The notes under the pieces were generated by a model. That model ran no database searches. It saw only the letters and a list, made by a program, of their open reading frames with translations, and was not told the DNA's origin. Position numbers and translations under genes: made by a program. 64,000 nucleotides of DNA from Hypnocyclicus thermotrophus (GTDB lineage Bacteria > Fusobacteriota > Fusobacteriia > Fusobacteriales > Fusobacteriaceae): assembly GCF_004365575.1 (NCBI RefSeq), contig NZ_SOBG01000006.1, positions 1 through 64,000 of the forward strand, in the 5' to 3' direction. The stretch's first letter is position 1; the number at the start of each line of letters is the position of its first letter. Of the stretch, positions 1-6,730 are shown piece by piece.

Positions 1-100
1 AATGTTTGGATTTAAAAGTCCAAATGAAGTTTATGAAGAAAAATTAGTTAAATTAGCATAGGGGTAGATGTGTGCAATTAAACTTGCAATTTTCATATCC
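1..100 (+). mobile_element. 3' end of an IS30-like insertion sequence (partial)
   Basis: An open frame runs in from the left edge and stops at TAG 59-61. Its last visible residues, MFGFKSPNEVYEEKLVKLA, resemble the conserved tail of IS30-family transposases (a G-[FY]-K-[ST]-P-x-E-V-[FY] motif). Just after the stop, about 66-100, comes a sequence containing GTGTGCAATTAAACTTGCAA, which looks like an IS30-type terminal inverted repeat. The rest of the element lies outside the window, so family assignment rests on this short tail plus the repeat. The element end lies about 60 bp before the next gene. Confidence 0.5.
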
Positions 101-158
101 TTAAAATTTATATACTTATTTTTAAAAAAATGTTAAAATATGCATTGAGGTGATTTTT

Positions 159-443
159 ATGGTAAAAGATTTAAAAGAACAAATTCTTAAATTAAGTAAA
201 AGAATTGAAGAAGAGTTCGGAATTGAAATTTTAGAAGAATTAACAGAATTTTTCGAAGAAGAAGAATATGCTAATCTACTTTTAGATATAAAAGTAAAGA
301 AAATAAAACTTTTTGGTGATAAAGATGAATTATCATTTGTTGGATTTTATTTAGGCGATTATCATATTACATTTAATTTTGAATACGGCGAAGATGAAGA
401 AGGCCCTTATTATGATGTAGAGGTTGAAATTATTAACGTATAA
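159..443 (+). CDS. small acidic hypothetical protein
   Basis: A 94-residue protein, not recognised as any family. The N-terminal half is helical and Glu-rich, with an EEFGIEILEELTEFFEEEE stretch. The C-terminal half looks like beta strands and ends in the acidic segment YGEDEEGPYYDVEVEI. There is no signal peptide or membrane segment, so it is probably cytosolic. ATG 159 is chosen because GAGGTG sits 6-7 bases upstream; an in-frame GTG at 150 would overlap that Shine-Dalgarno. It is monocistronic, between an IS end and its own terminator, and converges with dinG. Confidence 0.7.
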   Translation: MVKDLKEQILKLSKRIEEEFGIEILEELTEFFEEEEYANLLLDIKVKKIKLFGDKDELSFVGFYLGDYHITFNFEYGEDEEGPYYDVEVEIINV

Positions 444-468
444 AAATGGACTTTTTAAGTCCATTTTT
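442..468 (+). terminator. intrinsic terminator after the small acidic gene, shared with dinG
   Basis: Arms AAAAATGGACTT and AAGTCCATTTTT are perfectly complementary around a three-base loop and have T-rich flanks in both directions. It lies between convergent genes and overlaps the last codons on both sides, so it probably works bidirectionally. Confidence 0.8.
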
Positions 469-2902
469 ATATTTCATCTATTTTTTTATAATGTATATTT
501 TTTGTTGGAATATTATCTATAAAAATTTTGCCATATCTTTTTGTATATAATCTATTATCAAGTATTGTTACTATCCCTCTGTCGTCCTTACTTCTTATAA
601 GTCGACCTATTCCTTGCTTAAATTTTATTATTGATTCTGGAATTTGATATTCCATGAATGCATTTTTTCCTTCTTTATTCATATTTTCAATTATTGCTTC
701 TACTACTGGATCACTAGGTACTTTAAATGGAAGTTTTACTAAAATTACTGAACTTAATTTTTTCCCCTTTACATCTACTCCTTCCCAAAAACTATCTGTT
801 CCAAAAAGTACTGGTTTTTCAGCTATTTTATACATATTAATCAATTTGTTTCTTGGAGCACTTCCTTGTAAAAAAATTTCATATCCATCTTTTTCTAATT
901 TATCTCTTATTAAATAATAAAGATAATTCAAACTTGAATAAGATGTAAATAACAAAAATGTATTCCCTTTTGCTTTTTCAATAAGTTTTATTATAAAATC
1001 TTTTATTTCATCCAAAAAATTTCTATCATTTGGATTTGGAATATCTTTTGGAATATATACTTTCATTTGTTTATCATAATTAAATGGAGAATGTATTATT
1101 TTTTCATAAGTTTCTTCTTCTAATCCAATTGATTTTTTAAAATAATTAAAATCTTTTCCAATTGCAATAGTAGCAGAAGTAAATATTATTTTATCTAAAT
1201 TTTCATAAAGAGTAGTTTTTAATTCATTAGTTATTTTAAGTGGTGTTGCTACTAATTTTGCATTTCCTCTCTTTATATTTGTAGATAGCCAATATATGTA
1301 TTTCTCATCTTCCATTTCTGTAATAAATTTAAAACTCATAAAATAATTTTCAATTCTATCTACATATTTTTTATAATCATTAATAATACCTTCTTCATCT
1401 TCATAATCTTTTAAAACTCTATTAAATTCTCTCTGTTTTCTAATATATGTATTATATGAAATATATAGTTCTGCTTCAAATTTTTTTAAATTATTCCAAT
1501 TTTCATCTATTAATAATTTTTCTGGTCTTAATCTTAAATTTATACTTCCTGTTCCAGAATATAATTCCATTAATTTGATAAAATAATCATTCCCTTTTCT
1601 AAATAATTCTTCATGAATAGGGATAATTGTATCATTAATATATTTTTTTATTTTTTCATACTCTTTTTTATTTTTCTTTTTTATATAATAGCTTATATTA
1701 TATATCTGTCCTAAATTTTTTGATTTCCCTGGTTTTATTCTATATATATTATTCATTGCTTTTGTAAATGAATATTTTGATACTTCATAAGAAAAATAAT
1801 CTCTTGCTACTTTTTCTATATTATGTGCTTCGTCAAATATCACTAAATCATAATTTGGAATTATAGAAAATTCTGTATTAAATCCAACTTCTTTTCTTAT
1901 TGCTAAATCAGAAAAATACATGTGATGATTTGTAATAAGAAGATCTGCCTCTTCTTTTTCTTCTCTTGATTTCATAAAAAAACATTTATGCTTATTCGGA
2001 CATTTATTCATAGTACAAATATCTGTTTCACTTGCAAAAAGTTCCCATACATTTGATGATGGTTCAAAATATAATTCTGCTTTATCACCAGCTTTTGTTT
2101 TTGTAATCCATTCTTTTATTTTTTCTATTTCTTGGATTTGTGATTCACTAAAATCCTCACTATTTATTCCGCCATTTCTATTTAAATTTATATATTTTCT
2201 AAGACAAACATAATTCCCTCTTCCTTTTACTAAAACATATTTAAAATCTTCTGGAATTACTTTTTTTATTATAGGTATATCTTTATTTAAAAGCTGCTCT
2301 TGTAAATTTATTGTATTTGTCGTTACTATTACTTTCTTTTCATTTTTTATTGCCCATTCAATAGCAGGGATAAGATATGCCAGAGTTTTTCCTGTTCCTG
2401 TTCCCGCTTCTACAATAACTTTTTTATTATTATTAAGTCCTTCCTCTATAATTTTTGCCATTTCTAACTGTTCATATCTATATTCAAATTCATTAAATAC
2501 TTGACTTAAAACTCCTTCTTTTTCAAAAAAAGGAACAACATCTATTTTTTCCAAAATTTCTTCTTTTAACTCAACTATTACATATATGTCATCAACATCA
2601 TTATTTACTATATATGCCCCACCTTTTTTTTTATTTGCATACATTGATGCTACTGCTATATCTGCATCAGAAGGATAAAGATAACCAGATGGATGATTAT
2701 GTATTATAACTTCTTTTTTTTTCATATATGAAATTATAGCCGGTACACTTTTTTCATTCCCTCTTGCTATTACTTCTATATCATATACCATCATATCTTC
2801 ATCTGTTATCCCTCTAAAAAACACTTCATTTCCAAAGGCATTCTGTATCTCTTTTTTTATTTTTTCGCACGCTTCTTGTGTAATTCTATCTAAAATATTC
2901 AT
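467..2902 (-). CDS. dinG: DinG/XPD-family DNA helicase with N-terminal JAMM (RadC-like) domain
   Basis: An 811-residue superfamily 2 helicase of the iron-sulfur DinG/XPD type, expected to unwind DNA or R-loops 5'-3' during repair. Residues 1 to about 125 form an extra domain with a JAMM metal motif, H68-x-H70-x7-S78-x2-D81, inside HNHPSGYLYPSDAD, as in RadC. The Walker A motif is EAGTGTGKT (165-173) and the DEAH box is 356-359. C232, C295, C300 and C306 are spaced for a 4Fe-4S cluster. Motifs V and VI (WEGVDV and QGIGRLIRS) close the C-terminal RecA domain. The start is supported by GAGGTGA upstream. The fusion partner differs from the exonuclease domain seen on many Firmicute DinGs. The helicase call is firm; the biochemical role of the JAMM domain is unknown. 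Confidence 0.9.
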   Translation of the reverse strand: MNILDRITQEACEKIKKEIQNAFGNEVFFRGITDEDMMVYDIEVIARGNEKSVPAIISYMKKKEVIIHNHPSGYLYPSDADIAVASMYANKKKGGAYIVNNDVDDIYVIVELKEEILEKIDVVPFFEKEGVLSQVFNEFEYRYEQLEMAKIIEEGLNNNKKVIVEAGTGTGKTLAYLIPAIEWAIKNEKKVIVTTNTINLQEQLLNKDIPIIKKVIPEDFKYVLVKGRGNYVCLRKYINLNRNGGINSEDFSESQIQEIEKIKEWITKTKAGDKAELYFEPSSNVWELFASETDICTMNKCPNKHKCFFMKSREEKEEADLLITNHHMYFSDLAIRKEVGFNTEFSIIPNYDLVIFDEAHNIEKVARDYFSYEVSKYSFTKAMNNIYRIKPGKSKNLGQIYNISYYIKKKNKKEYEKIKKYINDTIIPIHEELFRKGNDYFIKLMELYSGTGSINLRLRPEKLLIDENWNNLKKFEAELYISYNTYIRKQREFNRVLKDYEDEEGIINDYKKYVDRIENYFMSFKFITEMEDEKYIYWLSTNIKRGNAKLVATPLKITNELKTTLYENLDKIIFTSATIAIGKDFNYFKKSIGLEEETYEKIIHSPFNYDKQMKVYIPKDIPNPNDRNFLDEIKDFIIKLIEKAKGNTFLLFTSYSSLNYLYYLIRDKLEKDGYEIFLQGSAPRNKLINMYKIAEKPVLFGTDSFWEGVDVKGKKLSSVILVKLPFKVPSDPVVEAIIENMNKEGKNAFMEYQIPESIIKFKQGIGRLIRSKDDRGIVTILDNRLYTKRYGKIFIDNIPTKNIHYKKIDEI

Positions 2903-2961
2903 TATTCACCTCATAATTTATTCATTATATAATTTTACTATGTTTTAAAAAATTTTTAAAG

Positions 2962-2990
2962 TTGATTTTTGTTTTTATTTTTGATATAAT
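2962..2990 (+). promoter_or_regulatory. rpsT promoter P1
   Basis: TTGATT, a 17-base spacer, then TATAAT. It is 134 bases upstream of rpsT, so the transcript carries a leader of about 125 nt that includes the palindrome at 3042-3060. Confidence 0.65.
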
Positions 2991-3041
2991 ATATATGGTC
3001 CATGTTCAATGAAAAAAGTCCATAACCTTGAATATCGTGTT

Positions 3042-3060
3042 GTCAAGAAAATATCTTGAC
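3042..3060 (+). promoter_or_regulatory. palindrome in the rpsT leader
   Basis: GTCAAGA, loop AAATA, TCTTGAC: a perfect 7-bp inverted repeat. Its right arm overlaps the -35 box of promoter P2, so it could be an operator as DNA or a hairpin in the P1 transcript. No regulator is identified. Confidence 0.4.
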
Positions 3061-3084
3061 TTATTTTAACAAAAATGTTAGATT
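3056..3084 (+). promoter_or_regulatory. possible second rpsT promoter P2
   Basis: TTGACT, 17 bases, TAGATT, with a TG two bases before the -10 (extended -10 element). It would start transcription about 30 bases before the rpsT start codon. Confidence 0.45.
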
Positions 3085-3123
3085 ATTGAAAGAATTTTTA
3101 ATTTTTTAAGGAGGTATGGAACT

Positions 3124-3384
3124 TTGGCTCATTCAAAATCAGCAAAAAAAAGAGTTGTTATCGCAGAAAGAAACAGAGTAAGAAATCAAGCAATAAAAAG
3201 TAAAGTAAAAACTATGGTTAAGAAAGTATTATTAGCAGTAGAGGCTAATGATGTAGAAGCTGCAAAAGCTGCTTTAGCTGTAGCTTATAAAGAACTTGAT
3301 AAAGCTGTTTCTAAAGGTGTATTAAAAAAACAAACTGTATCTAGAAAAAAATCTAGATTAGCTGCAAAAGTAAATTCATTATAA
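3124..3384 (+). CDS. rpsT: 30S ribosomal protein S20
   Basis: An 86-residue basic helical protein of the size usual for S20, which binds 16S rRNA early in small-subunit assembly. The N-terminal SKSAKKRVVIAERNR and the C-terminal SRKKSRLAAKVN are characteristic. The start codon is TTG, with a strong AAGGAGG Shine-Dalgarno 7-8 bases before it; an ATG a little upstream is out of frame. A non-ATG start is also seen in E. coli rpsT, where the gene is autoregulated at translation, so similar control is possible here (inference). It is transcribed alone, from one or two promoters and a structured leader. Confidence 0.95.
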   Translation: MAHSKSAKKRVVIAERNRVRNQAIKSKVKTMVKKVLLAVEANDVEAAKAALAVAYKELDKAVSKGVLKKQTVSRKKSRLAAKVNSL

Positions 3385-3413
3385 TAAAAAGGCTGAAAAC
3401 AGTCTTTTATTAT
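3384..3413 (+). terminator. rpsT terminator
   Basis: Arms AAAAGGCTG and CAGTCTTTT with an AAAA loop (one G-T pair), followed by a T-rich stretch, immediately after the rpsT stop. Confidence 0.7.
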
Positions 3414-3420
3414 ATTTAAA

Positions 3421-3448
3421 AAATACAATGATAATTATCATTGTATTT
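3421..3448. terminator. bidirectional palindromic terminator
   Basis: AAATACAATGATAA followed by its exact reverse complement TTATCATTGTATTT, with T runs on both strands. It sits between convergent rpsT and the LexA-like gene and probably ends both transcripts. Confidence 0.75.
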
Positions 3449-3454
3449 TTTTGT

Positions 3455-4180
3455 TTAACTTACTATTGCTTTCCAAAATTTCCCAACTATACTAAACTCT
3501 ATATTTTTATCTATTATTATAGGCTCATGGTTAATATTTAAACTTGTTAATATAACTCTTCCTGTTTTATCTCTATTATACACTTTAATTACTGTTTTAT
3601 TTTCTACTATAAATACCCCTATTTCACGATTTTCAGGCATTATCCCCACTTTTATAAGTACGATATCTCCTTCATGGAATTTAGGTTCCATACTATCTCC
3701 TTTTACCTTTACTCCTACTATATCTGCTCTTGCACCTATTAGTGGTATTTTAATACTTTCTTCTGGTTCTGGATAATTTTCGATTTCGTTATAACCTGCT
3801 CGTACATAAGAATATACCGGTATCTCTTTATAGTCATTATCTTGTATAAAACTAATATTTTGTTCTACATTTTCTACTTTTTTTAATTTTTCTATAATAC
3901 TGTTTTTTCTATTAATTTCTTTTTTTAATGTTTTCATTTCTTCTAAAACGATATTAGGAGTTTTTGCAAATGCTAAAATTCTTCTTAATTTACTCTCATC
4001 TTCTTTTTTTAAGTCATAATAATTTAACAATTTATTTAAAATTTTATCTGATGGAACAATTTTATTATTTTCAATATCATGTAAGTATGATTTTGATACT
4101 CCTGTATTTTTTGAAAGTTCAGTAAGAGTTAATTCACTATCTATTCTTAATTTTTTAAAATATTCCCCATGTGTATTCAA
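3455..4180 (-). CDS. LexA/CI-like self-cleaving repressor (XRE HTH plus S24 peptidase)
   Basis: A 241-residue repressor. Residues 5-60 are a Cro/CI-type helix-turn-helix (LTELSKNTGVSKSYLHDIEN). A coiled linker covers about 75-110, and the C-terminal half is a LexA-type S24 peptidase. Visible elements are the Ala128-Gly129 cleavage site in YVRAGYNE, the Ser163 nucleophile in GDSMEP and the Lys199 general base in TVIKVY. By family knowledge, RecA filaments would trigger autocleavage and derepression. The start is TTG at 4180, with AGGAGGG upstream; no ATG fits. It is divergent from a Cro-like gene across an AT-rich operator region. It may be the cell's SOS repressor or a domesticated phage repressor; the XRE-type DNA-binding domain differs from canonical LexA and favours the latter. 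Confidence 0.85.
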   Translation of the reverse strand: MNTHGEYFKKLRIDSELTLTELSKNTGVSKSYLHDIENNKIVPSDKILNKLLNYYDLKKEDESKLRRILAFAKTPNIVLEEMKTLKKEINRKNSIIEKLKKVENVEQNISFIQDNDYKEIPVYSYVRAGYNEIENYPEPEESIKIPLIGARADIVGVKVKGDSMEPKFHEGDIVLIKVGIMPENREIGVFIVENKTVIKVYNRDKTGRVILTSLNINHEPIIIDKNIEFSIVGKFWKAIVS

Positions 4181-4410
4181 AATTTTCCCTCCTTATTTAT
4201 TTGATTTTTATATTTTTTTAATTAAATTTATAAAAAATTTCTTCTATATAAAATATCTAATTTTTCAAATTATATAATTCACCTAAGTATAGCTTTTAAA
4301 TATTTTAACTTTCATATAAAAGTTTTTTTGTATTTATCTCTAATAATCTTGTAATTTGTTTTTTATTATATTTAATTATTCTTATCAAATATATTATACA
4401 TTTTTTTTTG

Positions 4411-4461
4411 AAAAAAATCAAAAAAATCCATTTTTTTTTGGAAATAACCTTGATTTTTTTT
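4411..4461. promoter_or_regulatory. candidate operator dyad
   Basis: AAAAAAATCAA (4411-4421) is repeated inverted as TTGATTTTTTT (4450-4460). A further AAAAAATCC half-site and a CCATTTTTTTTTGG dyad lie between them. The right arm contains the -35 of the promoter at 4450-4478, so binding there would block the small HTH gene. Identity as an operator of the neighbouring repressor is inference. Confidence 0.4.
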
Positions 4462-4478
4462 TAAAAATATATTACACT
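4450..4478 (+). promoter_or_regulatory. promoter of the Cro-like gene
   Basis: TTGATT, 17 bases, TACACT, about 40 bases before the start codon at 4522. The -35 lies in the inverted repeat described at 4411-4461. Confidence 0.5.
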
Positions 4479-4521
4479 ATTAATAGGAAATGTTCGATTA
4501 AAAACGGAAAAGGTGGGATTT

Positions 4522-4740
4522 ATGATAAGTGAAGTTATTTTAGCTGATAAAATTCAAGAAATTGCTAACAAAAAAAATATTTCAATTAACCAACTTGCGC
4601 ACATGATAAACTACTCGCCAAAATCATTGAAACATACTTTATATAAAATGAAAAAGAATAACCAAGATCAAAGCCTTAGTTTTGATTGTTTTATAGCTAT
4701 AACAGAAGCTTTAAATATTAATATAGAAGAACTCATGTAA
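4522..4740 (+). CDS. small Cro/CI-type helix-turn-helix protein
   Basis: A 72-residue protein that is essentially one XRE-like DNA-binding domain. It has a predicted helix-turn-helix around ISINQLAHMINYSPKSLKHTLYKMKK and a final helix, FIAITEALNINIEELM, typical of the last helix of this fold. ATG 4522 is preferred because AAAGGTGG lies seven bases upstream; a GTG at 4513 overlaps that site. It is divergent from the self-cleaving repressor, the arrangement of CI/Cro switches in phages and integrative elements. No integrase or phage structural gene is nearby, so a complete prophage is not supported. Confidence 0.7.
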   Translation: MISEVILADKIQEIANKKNISINQLAHMINYSPKSLKHTLYKMKKNNQDQSLSFDCFIAITEALNINIEELM

Positions 4741-4754
4741 CATCATCTTTTTTT

Positions 4755-4803
4755 ATAAGAGAGAGTAAAATATTTTTTCTAAATATTTTATGCACTCTCT
4801 TAT
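4755..4803 (+). other. long intergenic hairpin
   Basis: Outer arms ATAAGAGAG and CTCTCTTAT and inner arms TAAAATATTT and AAATATTTTA form a stem of about 19 bp interrupted by a small internal loop. It lies between the Cro-like gene and the next gene. Only a weak T tract follows, so it could be a leaky terminator, an mRNA-stabilising structure or a protein site. Confidence 0.55.
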
Positions 4804-4828
4804 ATTTATAAATTTAGGAGGAATTTCA

Positions 4829-5245
4829 ATGTCTAATTTATTTGAAAAACAATTAAAAAATTTGTTTTCATCACAAAATAGATTTATTCAAATTTTTGAA
4901 AAGCAATTATCTAATGAAAATCTTAAACTTTTATATCAAAACATGTTTAAAACACTTCAAACTAGAGCTTTTTATTACTCTTTAATTAGTCAAAATAATC
5001 ATTTCGAATCTTTACTATTTGAAAAAATTAATAATTATAACTTTTTCAAAATAAATAAACTTTTTAAAGAATTTGAAATATTAATTTTAAAAATATTTTA
5101 TAAAAATAATGAATTTAATAAATATAATTTAAAACTTATCCAACAACTAATTATTGAAGAAAAAGAATTTCATGATTTTTTAAAAAAATTATTATCTAAA
5201 AATATTTCTTTAGAATCTTCTAATATAAATAAAATCACTTCTTAA
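4829..5245 (+). CDS. helical protein of unknown function
   Basis: A 138-residue all-helical protein rich in Phe, Leu, Asn and Lys. The first 55 residues (LFEKQLKNLFSSQNRFIQIFEKQL...) recall the opening helices of four-helix-bundle proteins of the DUF892/YciF kind, but the acidic metal-ligand pattern is not evident, so I do not assign the family. There is no signal peptide or transmembrane segment. ATG 4829 has TTAGGAGGA upstream; an earlier in-frame ATG lies inside the preceding hairpin. It is downstream of the Cro-like gene in the same direction and may be co-regulated with it, if the hairpin at 4755-4803 is read through. Confidence 0.65.
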   Translation: MSNLFEKQLKNLFSSQNRFIQIFEKQLSNENLKLLYQNMFKTLQTRAFYYSLISQNNHFESLLFEKINNYNFFKINKLFKEFEILILKIFYKNNEFNKYNLKLIQQLIIEEKEFHDFLKKLLSKNISLESSNINKITS

Positions 5246-5265
5246 AATTAAGAAGTGATTTTATT
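5228..5265. terminator. bidirectional terminator
   Basis: AATAAAATCACTTCTTAA and its exact complement TTAAGAAGTGATTTTATT flank an AA loop, giving an 18-bp stem. It overlaps the stop codon of the helical protein gene and ends just before the gatB stop, serving both convergent units. Confidence 0.8.
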
Positions 5266-5270
5266 TATAA

Positions 5271-6713
5271 TTATAATTTTTTTTCAAATAATTCTGTTAC
5301 AAGTTTTGGATTTGCTTTTCCTTTTGTTATTTTCATTACTTGACCCATTAAACCTTTTAATACTCTCGGCTTTCTTCCTTCATCAGCTTGTTTATAATCT
5401 TCTACCATTTTAGGATTATTTGCTATTACTTCATCTACTATTTTTTCTATTTCTGAACTATCACTTACTTGAGTAAGACCTTCTACTTTTACTATTTCTT
5501 CTGGATCTCTACTATCTGTTAACTTCATTTCAAATACTTTTTTAGCTATTTTACTAGATATAGTTCCATTATCTATTAATTTTATAATTTTAGCTAAATG
5601 TTCTGCTCTAATACTAAAATCTGTTATTTCTTTGTTTTCTTCTTTTAATACTCTTAATACTTCTGTAATTATCCAGTTAGAACTAGATTTAGAATTATTA
5701 CTATATTTTGCAACTTGTTCAAAATAATCTGCTAATTCTATTTCATTAGACAATATTTCAGCATCTTTTTCTTTTAAATCATATTCTTTAATAAATCTTT
5801 TTACTTTATCTATTTTTGATTCTGGCATTTCAGCTTTTAATCTTTCTAATCTATCATTATCTATAATTACTTTTACTAAATCAGGCTCTGGAAAATATCT
5901 ATAATCATTTGCCTCTTCTTTACTTCTCATTACTCTTGTTACTCCATTTGCTTCATCCCAAAGCAATGTTTCTTGTTCTACTACTCCTCCATTTTCAATT
6001 AATTCTATCTGTCTTCCTATTTCATATTCTATAGCTTTTGCTACTGCTTTAAAAGAATTTAAATTTTTAGTTTCTGTTCTTGTTCCAAATTTTTCAGTTC
6101 CTTTTTCTCTTACAGATACATTTGCATCACATCTAAGAGAACCAAGCTCCATACTTACATCACTTATACCCGTATATTTTATAGCTGTTTTAAGTGTATT
6201 TAAATATTCATATGCTTCTTCTGGTGTTCTTATGTCTGGTTCTGATACTATTTCAATTAAAGGCATTGATGCTCTATTAAAATTTACAAATGATTCATTT
6301 GTTGTATGAATAGATTTTCCTGCATCTTCTTCTATGTGGATTCTAGTTATTCCAATTCTTTTTTCTCTACCAGAATTTAATTTTATATCTAAATATCCAT
6401 TTTCAGCATACGGTTTATCAAATTGAGTTATTTGATAATTTTTAGGTGTATCTGGATAAAAATAATTTTTTCTATCAAACTTACTTTCTTTATTTATGTC
6501 ACAGTTTAAAGCAAGTCCTGCTTTTATTGCATAATCTAATACTTTTTCATTTAGTTTTGGTAATACTCCTGGATGCCCTAAACATATTGGACATACATGT
6601 GTGTTAGGTTTTGCATTATCATAATCTGTACTACATCCACACCATACCTTTGTACCTGTTTTTAATTGACAATGTACTTCTAATCCTATTACGGCTTCCC
6701 ATTCTCTTGCCAT
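5271..6713 (-). CDS. gatB: Asp-tRNA(Asn)/Glu-tRNA(Gln) amidotransferase subunit B
   Basis: At 480 residues it is the usual GatB length. The kinase-like N-terminal cradle carries the zinc Cys pairs C25/C27 and C41/C44 (VWCGCSTD and CPICLGHPG). The tail-domain helical repeats and C-terminal YqeY-like domain (GLMGQVMKITKGKANPKLV) are complete. GatB recognises the mischarged tRNA, activates the glutamyl or aspartyl group and receives ammonia from GatA in the GatCAB complex. It follows gatA by 17 bases with an AGGAGG site. It ends the long minus-strand unit that starts upstream of gtrA. Confidence 0.97.
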   Translation of the reverse strand: MAREWEAVIGLEVHCQLKTGTKVWCGCSTDYDNAKPNTHVCPICLGHPGVLPKLNEKVLDYAIKAGLALNCDINKESKFDRKNYFYPDTPKNYQITQFDKPYAENGYLDIKLNSGREKRIGITRIHIEEDAGKSIHTTNESFVNFNRASMPLIEIVSEPDIRTPEEAYEYLNTLKTAIKYTGISDVSMELGSLRCDANVSVREKGTEKFGTRTETKNLNSFKAVAKAIEYEIGRQIELIENGGVVEQETLLWDEANGVTRVMRSKEEANDYRYFPEPDLVKVIIDNDRLERLKAEMPESKIDKVKRFIKEYDLKEKDAEILSNEIELADYFEQVAKYSNNSKSSSNWIITEVLRVLKEENKEITDFSIRAEHLAKIIKLIDNGTISSKIAKKVFEMKLTDSRDPEEIVKVEGLTQVSDSSEIEKIVDEVIANNPKMVEDYKQADEGRKPRVLKGLMGQVMKITKGKANPKLVTELFEKKL

Positions 6714-6730
6714 CTATATTAAACCTCCTA

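Larger units (their letters stand above)
4181..4521. promoter_or_regulatory. divergent intergenic control region between the two HTH genes
   Basis: About 340 bases of extremely AT-rich DNA with no credible coding frame. It holds homopolymeric T and A tracts likely to be curved, the dyad at 4411-4461, and a promoter reading right. A leader of up to 300 bases may precede the repressor gene on the left, but no confident -35/-10 pair was fixed for it. Confidence 0.5.

Noticed and set aside
4513-5245. Part of an intact prophage
   Set aside because: There is a CI/Cro-like pair but no integrase, terminase, capsid or tail genes; flanking genes are housekeeping (rpsT, gatB).
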